A stretch of DNA of 64,000 nucleotides, taken from contig JBBDHV010000039.1 in the NCBI GenBank assembly GCA_040880725.1, positions 30,147 through 94,146 of the forward strand. The letters are read 5' to 3'. Both the position numbers and the translations under genes were made by a program. Within the stretch, counting starts at the first letter, position 1, and each line of letters starts with the position of its first letter. The notes beneath the pieces were generated by a model. It ran no database searches. It saw only the letters and a program-made list of their open reading frames with translations, and had not been told where the DNA came from. This document shows positions 1 to 9,468 of the stretch, in pieces. The stretch comes from DATHWB01 sp040880725. GTDB lineage: Bacteria; Actinomycetota; Acidimicrobiia; Spongiisociales; ZC4RG35.

Positions 1-246
1 GGTCTCGACACTGATCCGTCGGCCGACCCGGTCGAACCTCGCGAGGTGAGTGCGTCCGGAATCGTCTTCCCGACGTCGGCGTCGAGCCGGCCGGCCCCAT
101 CTGCCGCGGACGACGACGCCGACCGCACTCCCGAGTCCGTCGACACCCCCCGCCCGATCGAACGCATCGCCACCGCCGAACAGCCGTCGCGCACTCACGA
201 TGTCGATGCGCTTCTGGCCCGCAGGGGAATTCGGCGCCGAGCCTGA
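1..246 (+). CDS. C-terminal end of an unidentified protein (5' truncated by the window)
   Basis: Frame 1 is open from the first base to a TGA at 244-246, giving about 81 residues. It is low-complexity, rich in Ser, Pro, Asp, Ala and Arg, and ends in a basic tail (LLARRGIRRRA). Nothing allows a family to be named. The gene converges on the conservon GTPase gene, whose stop is 19 bases away. An internal start is possible, but the frame is open to the window edge, so a truncated longer gene is more likely. Confidence 0.5.
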   Translation, partial: GLDTDPSADPVEPREVSASGIVFPTSASSRPAPSAADDDADRTPESVDTPRPIERIATAEQPSRTHDVDALLARRGIRRRA

Positions 247-264
247 GGCTCGATTGCAAACCGT

Positions 265-828
265 TCAGGCGGACGGGACTTCGGTGCGCGCCTGGACGAG
301 GGCGTGGGTGACGAGACCGACGAGCGACCGTTGCACGTCGTGACGTTCCCTCGCATCGCAATAGCCCACCGGTGTGGTCGCCGGAATCTGCAGTGCCGCC
401 CGCACGTCCTCGAGCTGGTGAAAGCGTGCACCATGGAAGGTGTTGACCGCCACCACGAAGGGAACCGCACGGCTCTCGAAGAAGTCGATGGCTGCGAAGC
501 AGTCGTCGAGTCGGCGGGTGTCGGCGAGGATCACCGCGCCGATCGCGCCCCGTGACAGTTCGTTCCACATGAAGTGAAAGCGACCCTGGCCGGGGGTGCC
601 GAACAGATACAGCACCAGATCTTCTCCCAAGCCCACGCGGCCGAAGTCCATGGCGACCGTCGTCGTGGTCTTGCGGGTGACATCGGTGAGATCGTCGACA
701 CCGGTGCTGGCGTCGGTCATGACGGCTTCGGACCGAAGCGGCTCGATCTCAGAGATGGCTCCGACGAACGTGGTCTTCCCGACGCCGAACCCGCCGGCAA
801 CCACGATCTTCACTGGTGTGCGTCGCAT
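265..828 (-). CDS. Conservon small GTPase (CvnD-type ATP/GTP-binding protein)
   Basis: A protein of about 187 aa starting MRRTPVKIVVAGG. The P-loop GGFGVGKTTF is near residues 11-20, a G3-like GTPGQ follows LYLFGTPGQ, and a base-recognition region (VAVNTF) comes later. This matches the Ras-like GTPase of actinobacterial conservons, which acts with a roadblock protein, a DUF742 protein and a histidine kinase in membrane-linked signalling. The start is set by a TGATG overlap with the DUF742 gene. The frame continues upstream, but that extension is antisense-like and lies inside the DUF742 gene. It is the last gene of the four-gene set. Confidence 0.9.
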   Translation of the reverse strand: MRRTPVKIVVAGGFGVGKTTFVGAISEIEPLRSEAVMTDASTGVDDLTDVTRKTTTTVAMDFGRVGLGEDLVLYLFGTPGQGRFHFMWNELSRGAIGAVILADTRRLDDCFAAIDFFESRAVPFVVAVNTFHGARFHQLEDVRAALQIPATTPVGYCDARERHDVQRSLVGLVTHALVQARTEVPSA

Positions 829-1187
829 CACAGGCTCCTGATCCCCTCGAGGACCCTCTCGAGCAGTTCGGTGTAGGACGCCGAATTCAGGTCCTCGTCG
901 GCCGGTCGATGGACTCCGACGGCACCGTCCTTCTCCAGGTCGGCGATCACGACTCGCACCACGCCCAGTGGAAGCGAAAGTGCGGCCGCGATCTCCATCA
1001 GAGCGACAGGATTGCGACACACGTCGATCACCTGGGCCGCCTCCCAGCGATAGCGCGATTGGGCGGCCACACCACGCGGCGTCGCCTCGATCTGGGTCGC
1101 GACATCGATGTCCAGGTCGACGTCGGTCCGTCCGCCGGTGATGGCGTACGGCCGGACGAATCGTCCTTCGGAGGGCTGGTCGGCCAT
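828..1187 (-). CDS. DUF742 protein of the conservon (CvnC-type)
   Basis: A protein of about 119 aa containing FVRPYAITGGRT, the N-terminal signature of DUF742, followed by a winged-helix-like segment (AQVIDVCRNPVALMEIAAAL) and the conserved end YTELLERVLEGIRSL. The chosen start (MADQPSEG) lies 4 bases after the roadblock stop and has GGAGGA about 10 bases upstream. An alternative ATG at 1214 would overlap the roadblock gene by 23 bases. It is cotranscribed with its neighbours and coupled to the GTPase gene by TGATG. Family knowledge makes it a partner of the GTPase; its biochemical role is unknown. Confidence 0.88.
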   Translation of the reverse strand: MADQPSEGRFVRPYAITGGRTDVDLDIDVATQIEATPRGVAAQSRYRWEAAQVIDVCRNPVALMEIAAALSLPLGVVRVVIADLEKDGAVGVHRPADEDLNSASYTELLERVLEGIRSL

Positions 1188-1191
1188 GGCC

Positions 1192-1611
1192 TCAGTTTCC
1201 TCCGAGGAGTTCACTCTTCAGCTCGTCGCGAACCTCCGGCGTGAGCACGTCGCCGGCGCGGTCGGAGAACAGGGCCATTTCGTAGCCGATCATCCCGATG
1301 TCGGCTTCCTTGGCGGTCATCACGCACAGCAGCGATCCGTCACGGATGCCGGTGACGAAGAGCCAGCCGCGTTCCATCTCGATGATCACGTTGTTCACGG
1401 TCCCCGCGCCGAAGCGGCCGGCCGATCCGTACGCGAGGCCGATCAAACCGGAGGCGACGGCTGAGAGTCGCTCCGCAGATTCGCGTTCCACGCCGTCGGA
1501 CACCGCGAGGGGAAGACCGTCGCTGGAGACCACGACTGCCTGGCGAACCGCCGGGATCTGTTCGACGAAGCGAACGATGAGCCAGTTCAGGCTGTCTGCT
1601 TCGGGGGTCAT
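1192..1611 (-). CDS. Roadblock/LC7 domain protein (CvnB-type)
   Basis: A 139-aa protein with a single roadblock/LC7 fold: LNWLIVRFVEQIPAVRQAVVVSSDGLPLAVS at the start, then LSAVASGLIGLA and NNVIIEMERGWLFVTGI, as in MglB-like proteins of conservons. Roadblock proteins dimerise and regulate Ras-like GTPases, so the likely partner is the GTPase encoded two genes downstream. Its ATG overlaps the kinase stop (ATGA at 1608-1611), which indicates translational coupling. Confidence 0.92.
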   Translation of the reverse strand: MTPEADSLNWLIVRFVEQIPAVRQAVVVSSDGLPLAVSDGVERESAERLSAVASGLIGLAYGSAGRFGAGTVNNVIIEMERGWLFVTGIRDGSLLCVMTAKEADIGMIGYEMALFSDRAGDVLTPEVRDELKSELLGGN

Positions 1612-3791
1612 TCGGAATCTCCTTCCGAGACTTCCCGTCGTCCGGCGTCGAGGCCTGTCTGGAATGCACCGAAGCTCGACCGGACCACGTCCGGTGATCG
1701 ATTGGGCTGTGCGACCGGCCGCTCGGATCCAGGGTCGGATTCGTAGGAGCTCCCCGGTCGTCGCACCGGGAGCGAGCCGATTCCTGGCACGGGCGCCGGC
1801 TCGACCGCGGATGGCGGGCCCCAGCGAGGCGGCGGAATCGGCCGCGGCGCCGGCTGCTTCGGGGTGGCCGGCTTGCCCTGGGGCGCCGGCTGCATTGGTT
1901 CGGGTGTCGGGTGTTCGGGGCGTGCCACTCGCGCGGCGTGATGACGTCCGGCGCCGTTCACGGGTGCCTCGATCGCCTCGGCAGGCTGGGAGACGGGCGC
2001 ACCCTGCTCGTAGAGGCGGGGCGGCACGAGGAGCTTCGCCGAGACTCCCGGCGCGCCGGCGACCAGCCGCACGCCGATGCCGTGTCGCTTGGCGAGCATC
2101 GCGACGACGTACAGGCCGAGGGTGGGTTCGAGAGCGAGTCCGATGACAGGGGGATGCTCCAGCAGGCTGTTGAGTTCTGTCAGGCGTGATTGGGGAATGC
2201 CCACTCCCCTGTCGGACACTGTGAGGAGATAGCCCTCCTCGTGGAAGTGGCCGGAGACCCGAACCCGCGTCTGCGGCGGGGAGAACTGGGCGGCATTCTC
2301 GATCAGTTCGGACAGGAGATGGGACAGGTCGGCGACGACTGCCCCCTTCAAACGCACCGTCTCGAGCGTGAGAACGTCGACTCTGCGGTAGTCCTCGATT
2401 TCGCCGATCGCCGCCCGCACGACATCGTCGATGCCAAGTGGAGTCCGCCAGGTTCTCGGCGGTTCGCTTCCGGCGAGCACGAGCAGGCTCTCGGCGTTGC
2501 GACGCATGCGCGTCGCCATGTGGTCGAGCCGGTAGAAGTCGGCCAGGGCCGCCGGATCCTCCTCGTCGGACTCGAGCTCGTCGATCAGGGCCAACTGACG
2601 GTCGATCAGGCTCCGGTTGCGCCTGGCGAGGGTGACGAACATCTCGGCAACGCCCTTTCGCAACGTCTCCACCTGTTGGGCAGCCACATGTTCGAGGGTG
2701 GACTGCATCGCCGAGAACGACCGTGCGAGGTCACCGATCTCATCGGCGCCACGATCCCTGATGGGTGGGATGGACGGGAGAACGGCGTCTTCGCTGGGGT
2801 CACGCAGAGCCTCGACGAGTGCGGGGAGTTGCTCCTGGGCGACATGGTGCGCGCGTTCGGTGATGCTCCGCACACGACGGACGATGGACCTCGAGATCAG
2901 TGCGGTCATGACCGCTGCGAGCACGAGCGCGCCAACTGCGGCGACCACCACCAGCCACGCTTCGGTTGTCGCCCGCGCGGCAGCCGTCCGGGCGCTCTGC
3001 AGCACGGAGTCGGTGAGACGCTCCTCGAAGACGCCCAGCGCCGTCGCTCGCTCGTCGAGAAGTTGACGCCAGTCGGCTTCGGAAATCAGTGTGGCGTCGT
3101 CGGCGGTATCGAGCAGGCGGCTGACCTGGGTGGACACACCGCCGATCGCCACCGGCGCACCCGACTGGGCGAACGTCGTTCGAGCTTCGGCGCTGGCCAC
3201 CGTGTGGAAGAGGTCGGTCCAGCCGGTGAAGTCCAACTGCAGCGACTGAATACGGTCCTGGGTGGTGGCATCGGCCGAGGAGAGCGGGAACGCGTCGGTG
3301 ATGACACGTTCCTGGACTCGCGCAACCTGTCGTGCCCGGCCGATCGCCGAGACGCCTTCCAACGCTCGCGCGGACTCCTGGTTCGCCACTTCGGCGGGAA
3401 CGAGTGACGCCATCGAGAGCAGGTCACCGGCGACCTGGTCATATGCGGCGGCTCCGCCGTCCGCCTGACGCGCCAGTTCGAGTCGCCGAACCGCCGCGTC
3501 GAGTTGCCGCCCGAGCGGCGGTACATCGACTGCATCGACCGAAGCCCTGAGCGCGCCGAGTCGCGTGTCCGTCTCGGCGACGTCTACGCCGCCGGAACCG
3601 GCTTCGTCGGCGAGGGCGTCGACCGTCGCTCGGAGGTCGATGAGCACCGCAGCCAACTGGGCGGCCGTGCGCTCGTCGTCGGCTTCGGCAAAGGCCGACT
3701 GCACGAACAACGCCGAGACGCCACTCAGTGCCAACACCAATGGGACTGCGGCAAGAACGAGCTTGCCGGGCAAACGCAGTCTCCGAAACAC
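1608..3791 (-). CDS. Conservon sensor histidine kinase (CvnA-type)
   Basis: A 727-aa protein starting at GTG. Transmembrane segments near residues 10-30 and 279-300 flank an extracytoplasmic helical sensor region. A HAMP-like linker follows (about 300-370). The dimerisation region contains YRLDHMATRMRRNAESLL (about 420-437), typical of the nitrate-sensor-like kinases of conservons. The N-box (LSELIENAAQFSPP, near 493-506), G1 (DRGVGIP, near 527-533) and G2-like GLYVVAML complete an HATPase domain. Residues after 600 form a Pro-rich tail of unknown role. It is the first gene of the four-gene signalling set; the stimulus is not deducible. Confidence 0.92.
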   Translation of the reverse strand: MFRRLRLPGKLVLAAVPLVLALSGVSALFVQSAFAEADDERTAAQLAAVLIDLRATVDALADEAGSGGVDVAETDTRLGALRASVDAVDVPPLGRQLDAAVRRLELARQADGGAAAYDQVAGDLLSMASLVPAEVANQESARALEGVSAIGRARQVARVQERVITDAFPLSSADATTQDRIQSLQLDFTGWTDLFHTVASAEARTTFAQSGAPVAIGGVSTQVSRLLDTADDATLISEADWRQLLDERATALGVFEERLTDSVLQSARTAAARATTEAWLVVVAAVGALVLAAVMTALISRSIVRRVRSITERAHHVAQEQLPALVEALRDPSEDAVLPSIPPIRDRGADEIGDLARSFSAMQSTLEHVAAQQVETLRKGVAEMFVTLARRNRSLIDRQLALIDELESDEEDPAALADFYRLDHMATRMRRNAESLLVLAGSEPPRTWRTPLGIDDVVRAAIGEIEDYRRVDVLTLETVRLKGAVVADLSHLLSELIENAAQFSPPQTRVRVSGHFHEEGYLLTVSDRGVGIPQSRLTELNSLLEHPPVIGLALEPTLGLYVVAMLAKRHGIGVRLVAGAPGVSAKLLVPPRLYEQGAPVSQPAEAIEAPVNGAGRHHAARVARPEHPTPEPMQPAPQGKPATPKQPAPRPIPPPRWGPPSAVEPAPVPGIGSLPVRRPGSSYESDPGSERPVAQPNRSPDVVRSSFGAFQTGLDAGRREVSEGDSE

Positions 3792-3878
3792 CGCGGGGGA
3801 CCCCCTGAATCGTCGTGTGGTCCCATCGGCCCATTGCGCCGGAAGCTGAAGGACGAAACGCGGCGTATGCCGGCGAGT

Positions 3879-6050
3879 TCAGTCGGTCGGCTCACTCACC
3901 AGGCGGAACGCGGCGAACACGCCGTCGACGCCCCGCAGGTCGTTGATGAGCTTGTCGACTGATCCCGGGTCGGAGAGTTCGACCTCGTAGCGCAGGATCG
4001 CCACCCGGTCCCGGCCCGTGATCGACGACGAGGCGCTGATGTTGCCGCCCAGGTCGGAGATCACTTCGGTGACGTCACGGAGGAGTTTGGTGCGGTCCAG
4101 GGCTTCGACTTGGACCCAGACTGCGAAGCTCCCGATGCGGTCGGCGCTCCAGGCGACGTCGACCATCCGCTCCCGACGTTCGTCCGCGAGGGCGTTGAGG
4201 TTCGTGCAGTCGTCACGATGGACCGACACACCACGACCGACGGTGACGAATCCGACGATGCCGTCCCCGGGAACGGGCGCACAGCACCGGGCGATTCGCA
4301 CCATCATGTCGTCGAGTCCTTCGACGATGATCCCGGGGCCCGCCGACGAGTATTTCCGGGGTCGGACAGGAGCGAGGAGGTCCTCGTCGTCGTCTTCGGG
4401 GCGGACCGAGCGCACGATCTTGTGCACGACCGAGTTGACGCCGACTTCGCCTTCGCCCACCGCGGCCATCAAGCCCGCGATGTCCTGTTTCGCGAATTCT
4501 GCGGCGACCTCGGCGAGCAGCGCGTCGCGTTCAGTGGCCCCCAGGCCGAGACCTTCCTTCCTGAGGGCGGTGAGCACCTGATCTCGGCCCTCGACAACAG
4601 CCAGTTCCCGTCGTTCCTTGAGGAACCACTGCTTGATCTTCGTACGCGCCCGGGAGGTGCGCACGAACTTCAGCCAATCTCGGGAAGGCCCGGCTTCGGA
4701 GGATTTCGACGTGAGGACCTCGATGATGTCCCCGGATTCCACCCGGGTCGACAGAGGCATCAGCCGGCCGTTGATCCTCGCGCCGACGCAACGGTGACCG
4801 ACCTCGGTGTGGACCGCATACGCGAAGTCCACCGCCGTCGCACCCCGGGGCAGGGTCTTGACATCGCCGTTCGGGGTCATCACGAAGACTTCGTCCTGAT
4901 AGAGATCGAGTTTCAACGAGTCGAGGAACTCCTGGGGATCGTCTTCGCCCTGCAGCGCCTGCAATCCGCCCGCCCACTCGAGGGTGGTCGCCTCCTTGCC
5001 CTCCTTGTATCGCCAATGCGCGGCGATTCCCGCCTCCGCCAAACGGTGCATCTCATGGGTCCTGATCTGGACTTCCAATGGCCGGCCGTCCGGCCCGATC
5101 ACCGTGGTGTGCAGCGACTGGTAGAGGTTGAACTTGGGCATCGCGATGTAGTCCTTGAAGCGCCCGGAGACCGGCATCCAGCGGGCATGGACCAACCCGA
5201 GCACGCCGTAGCACTGCTGCACGGTCTCGACGACGACGCGTACGCCGATCAGGTCGTGGATCTCCTCGAACGGCCGGCCGGACTCGACGAGCTTGCGGTA
5301 GATCGAATAGTGATGCTTCGGTCGGCCGGAGATGTCTGCGGAAATCTCCGCGTCGGCGACCATGGCCTGCAGCTCCCGGACGATCTTTTCGATGAAGACG
5401 TCCCGTTCGGGCGCTCGGTCGGCCAGGCGCTTTTCGATCTCGGCGAATCGTTCCGGATACAGGATCTCAAAGCACCGATCCTCGAGTTCGTGTTTGATCT
5501 CCTGGACTCCGAGCCGGTGTGCCAGTGGCGCGTAGATGTCGAGTGTCTCCCTCGCCACCCGTTCCTGTTTTTCGAGACGCAGTGCGGACACGGTTCGGAT
5601 GTTGTGGAGGCGGTCGCACAGCTTGATGATGAGGACACGCACGTCTTGGGCCATCGCGACGACCATCTTGCGGATCGTTGCCGCTTGGGCCTGCTGGGGG
5701 CTGTCGTATTCGAGCCGGTCGAGTTTCGTCACCCCGTCGATGAGGAATGCGACCTCCTGGCCGAACTCGGCAACGATGTCCTCCAGACCTATCTCGGTGT
5801 CCTCCACGGTGTCATGGAGGAAACCCGCCGCCAGCGTGGCCTCGTCGAGTCCGTATTCGGCGAGGATCGACGTGACGGCCACCGGGTGAGTGATGTACGG
5901 CTCCCCCGACTTGCGGCGCTGGCCCGCATGAGCCTGTTCGGCGACCCGAAATGCCTGTTCCAGCACGGATGTGTCCGCGCCGGGATGGTGGCGGACGTAC
6001 TCCGCCAGGACGAATCGATGATCGAGCGGTTCAGTACTCGAGGAGAGCAT
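3879..6050 (-). CDS. rel: Bifunctional (p)ppGpp synthetase/hydrolase Rel
   Basis: A long RelA/SpoT protein of about 723 aa. The HD hydrolase domain carries HPVAV and HDTVED. The synthetase domain carries HHYSIYRK, GVRVVVET and RFKDYIAMPK; the RxKD motif is the bifunctional type. A TGS domain (VFVMTPNGDVKTLPRG), a Cys-containing region (ARCCAPVPGD) and a C-terminal ACT domain follow. The protein makes and degrades the stringent-response alarmone. The ATG at 6050 has GGGGA 11 bases upstream; a GTG at 6077 is an alternative that lengthens it by 9 residues. Either start overlaps apt, as is usual for the apt-rel pair. Confidence 0.95.
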   Translation of the reverse strand: MLSSSTEPLDHRFVLAEYVRHHPGADTSVLEQAFRVAEQAHAGQRRKSGEPYITHPVAVTSILAEYGLDEATLAAGFLHDTVEDTEIGLEDIVAEFGQEVAFLIDGVTKLDRLEYDSPQQAQAATIRKMVVAMAQDVRVLIIKLCDRLHNIRTVSALRLEKQERVARETLDIYAPLAHRLGVQEIKHELEDRCFEILYPERFAEIEKRLADRAPERDVFIEKIVRELQAMVADAEISADISGRPKHHYSIYRKLVESGRPFEEIHDLIGVRVVVETVQQCYGVLGLVHARWMPVSGRFKDYIAMPKFNLYQSLHTTVIGPDGRPLEVQIRTHEMHRLAEAGIAAHWRYKEGKEATTLEWAGGLQALQGEDDPQEFLDSLKLDLYQDEVFVMTPNGDVKTLPRGATAVDFAYAVHTEVGHRCVGARINGRLMPLSTRVESGDIIEVLTSKSSEAGPSRDWLKFVRTSRARTKIKQWFLKERRELAVVEGRDQVLTALRKEGLGLGATERDALLAEVAAEFAKQDIAGLMAAVGEGEVGVNSVVHKIVRSVRPEDDDEDLLAPVRPRKYSSAGPGIIVEGLDDMMVRIARCCAPVPGDGIVGFVTVGRGVSVHRDDCTNLNALADERRERMVDVAWSADRIGSFAVWVQVEALDRTKLLRDVTEVISDLGGNISASSSITGRDRVAILRYEVELSDPGSVDKLINDLRGVDGVFAAFRLVSEPTD

Positions 6051-6546
6051 GAAACGGGAGGTCCCCGAGCCGGTCACGTCCTTTGAGGAACGTCAACTCG
6101 ATGAACACGCTCAACCCCACTACGTGGCCGCCCATCTCGTCGAAGAGTCCCACGGCTGCCGCGGCGGTGCCGCCGGTGGCGAGAAGATCGTCGACGATGA
6201 GGATGCGATCGCCTTCTGATGCGGCGTCGATGTGGACCTCGAGAGCATCGGAGCCGTACTCGAGGTCATACTTGCGTGCCTTGGTCTTGTGTGGGAGCTT
6301 GCCGGGTTTGCGGACCGGGATGAACCCGGCGCCGAGCATCCGAGCGATGGGCGCAGCCAGGGTGAACCCCCGTGCTTCGATACCCGCCACCTTGGTGATC
6401 CCTTGATCCTGATGCGGTTCGACCATGCGGTCGAGCAGTTCACGGAACGCCGGGCCGTCGCCAAGCACTGGGGTGATGTCATAGAACAGAATTCCGGGCT
6501 TTGGATAGTCCGGAATCTCGCGGATGAGCGCACGTATGGAATCCAC
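6031..6546 (-). CDS. apt: Adenine phosphoribosyltransferase
   Basis: A 171-aa protein of normal family length that converts adenine and PRPP to AMP in purine salvage. It begins IREIPDYPKPGILFYDITPVL, a strong APT signature, has GIEARGFTLAAPIA, and carries the PRPP loop ILIVDDLLATGGTA near residues 115-128. Its 3' end overlaps the start of rel and it lies just downstream of secF, the usual actinobacterial secF-apt-rel order. Confidence 0.95.
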   Translation of the reverse strand: MDSIRALIREIPDYPKPGILFYDITPVLGDGPAFRELLDRMVEPHQDQGITKVAGIEARGFTLAAPIARMLGAGFIPVRKPGKLPHKTKARKYDLEYGSDALEVHIDAASEGDRILIVDDLLATGGTAAAAVGLFDEMGGHVVGLSVFIELTFLKGRDRLGDLPFHALLEY

Positions 6547-6578
6547 CGTCGAATCCTACCGCCCGGGCGGCGCTGCCT

Positions 6579-7670
6579 TCATCGCCGTCCCTTCTTCGGG
6601 GGTCGTGGTGCGGGTCCGCTGCCCGGGGGCCGATCCGGGGAGGCCTCGGTGCGTTCGGGCTGTCTCTTCGGGGCCTGGGGTGGAGCCGCGGTGGCCGGCC
6701 CCACAGCCTTGGCTGCTCGGAGATCCCGGATGCGGTGTACCTCGTGCCGCTGGGCGGTCCACTCGTCCTCGCCCTCCCGCCACACGGCGAGCAGCGGACC
6801 GGCGATCATGATCGACGAGTAGGTGCCGGCGGCCATTCCCACGAACAGCGCCAGTGCGAAGTCCTGCAGGCTGGAAGCGCCGAGCAGGATCGACCCGACG
6901 AACAGCAGCGACCCGACCGGGATGAGCGACGTGAGGGACGTCAGCAGCGAGCGGATGAGCACCTTGTTCATCGCCCGGTTGACGATCTCTGTGTAGGTGT
7001 GGTCGTCTCGCATCTCGTCGGTGTATTCCTCGACCCGGTCGAAGACGACGACGGTGTCGTAGAGCGAATACCCGAGGATCGTGAGAAGGGCGACCACGGT
7101 GGCCGGCGTCACAGGGAACTGGAGCAGGGCGTACACGCCGATCGTGATGATCATGTCGTGGAAGAGGGCAACGATCCCGACGAGCCCCATTTTCCATTGC
7201 AGACGCCAGGCGATGAAGAGGACCGCCAGCGCCAGGAACACTCCGAGCGCGATGAGTGCTTGGCGCGCGACGAGGGTGCCGAAGGTGGGACCCACCGCAT
7301 CGAGGGACGAGTCCACCCGTTCGACGCCGGTCAGCGAGGTGATGACGTCGATCAGTTCGTCTTCTGCGGCCTGGTCGAGCGGACCTGTCTGGACGAGAAC
7401 CGCCTCCCCGTCGTCGATCAACTGGATGCGGGCGTCGCCCAGCCCGAGGGAGGTGATGGTCTCTCGGAGGTCCTCGACTCCGGCGCCGGCCGGGTTGGGG
7501 CTCTGGATCGCCACTCCACCTTCGAACTCGAGACCGAAGTTGAGTTGGCGCAGACCGAGCGCAGCAAGTGACACGAGGATCAGGACTGCAGAGAACATGA
7601 ACCACCGACGCCGGAGACCGACGAAGTCGATGGTGGTCTCGCCCCGGGAGATGTTCGTGAGCGCACTCAT
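6579..7670 (-). CDS. secF: Protein translocase subunit SecF
   Basis: A 363-aa membrane protein with one N-terminal transmembrane segment, a periplasmic P1-like domain (LNFGLEFEGGVAI, matching the family FGLDFxGG motif), then five segments containing FHDMIITIGVYALL, ILGYSLYDTVVVFDRV and LTSLTSLIPVGSLL. It works with SecD to complete Sec-dependent export using the proton-motive force. A Pro/Arg-rich tail of about 50 residues is longer than in many homologues. The start overlaps the secD stop (ATGA at 7667-7670). Confidence 0.95.
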   Translation of the reverse strand: MSALTNISRGETTIDFVGLRRRWFMFSAVLILVSLAALGLRQLNFGLEFEGGVAIQSPNPAGAGVEDLRETITSLGLGDARIQLIDDGEAVLVQTGPLDQAAEDELIDVITSLTGVERVDSSLDAVGPTFGTLVARQALIALGVFLALAVLFIAWRLQWKMGLVGIVALFHDMIITIGVYALLQFPVTPATVVALLTILGYSLYDTVVVFDRVEEYTDEMRDDHTYTEIVNRAMNKVLIRSLLTSLTSLIPVGSLLFVGSILLGASSLQDFALALFVGMAAGTYSSIMIAGPLLAVWREGEDEWTAQRHEVHRIRDLRAAKAVGPATAAPPQAPKRQPERTEASPDRPPGSGPAPRPPKKGRR

Positions 7671-9121
7671 GGCGTGGACCTCGCTCCCGCCGCCCCCACG
7701 ATGGAGAACGGCCCACCGTCACCGAGCCGGGTGCGGCCCAACAGCCACACGGCCCGACGGGTGTACAGCCGAACCACGATGAGGTCGAGAACCGTCGCAA
7801 TCCCCAAGGCGAGGGCGAACCCGCGCACCGCGCCGACGGCGAGGAGATACAGCAAGGTGGCTCCGAGCAGTGAGACCGTGTCGGCGGTGAGGATCGTTCG
7901 GAAGGCACCCTTGAAGGCGTCGGTCACCGCCGTTTCCACGTCCGCGCCGGCCCGGATCTCGTCTTTGACGCGTTCGAAGTAGACGATGTAGGAGTCAGCG
8001 GTGATTCCGACCGCGACGATGATGCCGGTCACCCCGGCAAGTGTCAGTGTCAATCCGAAGCTCTCGAGTGCACCGAGCGCCGAGAAGATGCCGATGAGGA
8101 GCGAACCGAACACCGTGAGCCCGACCAGGGCGACGAGGCCGAGTGCCCGGTAGTAGGCCACGAGGAGGATCGCGACGAGGATCAGCCCGGCACCTCCCGC
8201 CCACAGGCCGAGTTCCAGCGAGTCGGTACCGAGGGATGCGGAGACCTTCGAGACCGAGGATCGTTCGAACGAGACCGGGAGTGACCCGTATCGCAGCACG
8301 ACGCCGAGATCCTGGGCTTCCTGTTCGGCATCGGGTGACGCGCCGAGCGTGATCGAGGCTTGTCCGCCGGTGATGCCGGTGCCGGGGTCGACATCGAGAT
8401 TGACTTCGGGTGCGGCGAGAATCTCTCCGTCGAGGACGATCGCGATCTGCCGGCGCGGGTCACCTGGCGGGTAGGTCGCTGCCTCGCCGGTGAGGTCGGC
8501 AAAGATGTCTCCCCCGTCGCCGGTCAGGCCCAGCGACACGCTCCACTGCGCTCCCGCGGTGTTGAAGCCGGGGATGGCGGACGAGACGTCGCTCCCGAGC
8601 AACTCTGCGGGACCGAGATGGAGGACCGTGAACGTGGCGCCGCCGGTGAGAGGGCTGGTGCGCTCATACCGCAGATACGACTCGGTCGTCAGGTCGTCGT
8701 CGATGGTGAGTCCTGTGACCGGATCGACCCCGTCAGGTGCCTCGTCGCCCGTCAGCGGCCCGGTCTCCCCCGGTGTTTCGCCGAGGACCGGACGGAAGCT
8801 CAGTTGGCCGGTCTGGCCGATGGCGTCGAGAGCGCGCCGCTCGTCTTCGACCCCTGGCAACTGGACGACGACCGTGTTGGCGCCGGAGATCGCGATCTCG
8901 GGCTCTTGTACGCCGCCGATGTCTTCGATGCGGTTTCGCATCACCTCGACGGCGACTTCCAGGACTTCCTCGTCGGTGTCCGGGGGTGCGGTGAGGACGA
9001 CGGATGTGCCGCCCTGGAGGTCGAGCCCGAGACGGGGTGTGATGCCTGCGGCGGTCAGCGCACCGAGCCCGCCCCAAGCCAGGGCGAGCACGATGAAGAG
9101 ACCGACGAGGCGACGGCCCAT
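7667..9121 (-). CDS. secD: Protein translocase subunit SecD
   Basis: A 484-aa protein with an N-terminal transmembrane segment, then LGLDLQGGTSVVL (the SecD DLRGG-type motif), a large extracytoplasmic part with repeated beta folds (QASITLG region), and five C-terminal transmembrane segments with GITADSYIVYFERVKDEIR and LTADTVSLLGATLLYLLA. It forms the SecDF accessory complex with the downstream gene product. YajC is encoded 2 bases upstream. Confidence 0.95.
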   Translation of the reverse strand: MGRRLVGLFIVLALAWGGLGALTAAGITPRLGLDLQGGTSVVLTAPPDTDEEVLEVAVEVMRNRIEDIGGVQEPEIAISGANTVVVQLPGVEDERRALDAIGQTGQLSFRPVLGETPGETGPLTGDEAPDGVDPVTGLTIDDDLTTESYLRYERTSPLTGGATFTVLHLGPAELLGSDVSSAIPGFNTAGAQWSVSLGLTGDGGDIFADLTGEAATYPPGDPRRQIAIVLDGEILAAPEVNLDVDPGTGITGGQASITLGASPDAEQEAQDLGVVLRYGSLPVSFERSSVSKVSASLGTDSLELGLWAGGAGLILVAILLVAYYRALGLVALVGLTVFGSLLIGIFSALGALESFGLTLTLAGVTGIIVAVGITADSYIVYFERVKDEIRAGADVETAVTDAFKGAFRTILTADTVSLLGATLLYLLAVGAVRGFALALGIATVLDLIVVRLYTRRAVWLLGRTRLGDGGPFSIVGAAGARSTP

Positions 9122-9123
9122 CC

Positions 9124-9423
9124 TCAGACTTCAGCGCCGCTGCGCGATGCGATCGCCCTGCGGGCGAAGCGGAGCCGGCCGGTCTCGACCTCGATCACGA
9201 CCGAGTCGTCGTCGATTTCGACGACACGACCCATGATTCCGCCGATGGTCTGGACCTCGTCGCCGACGGCGAGGGCACTTTGGATGGCTTCGGTCTGCTT
9301 CTTGCGCTTCCGCTGGGGAAGGATGAAAAGCACCACGAAGGCACCGAGCATGAGAAGGAGGAACAACGACGATCCGCCTGCGGATGTCGTTCCTTCCTGA
9401 GCGAGCACGATCATTTCGGACAC
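9124..9423 (-). CDS. yajC: Preprotein translocase subunit YajC
   Basis: A 99-aa protein with one transmembrane segment (SSLFLLLMLGAFVVLFIL, about residues 19-36), then PQRKRKKQ, the hallmark positive patch, and a small soluble domain (LAVGDEVQTIGGIMGRVVEID) typical of YajC. It sits at the head of the yajC-secD-secF operon. The length and gene order leave little doubt. Confidence 0.93.
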   Translation of the reverse strand: MSEMIVLAQEGTTSAGGSSLFLLLMLGAFVVLFILPQRKRKKQTEAIQSALAVGDEVQTIGGIMGRVVEIDDDSVVIEVETGRLRFARRAIASRSGAEV

Positions 9424-9468
9424 GATGAGACAACTCCTGGTCCCGGGGGAACGGCGAGATTACCCGTC

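Noticed and set aside
4110..6086. 658-codon open frame on the plus strand
   Set aside because: It is antisense to rel in high-GC DNA; its product is His/Asp/Arg-rich with no domain, while rel is unmistakable.
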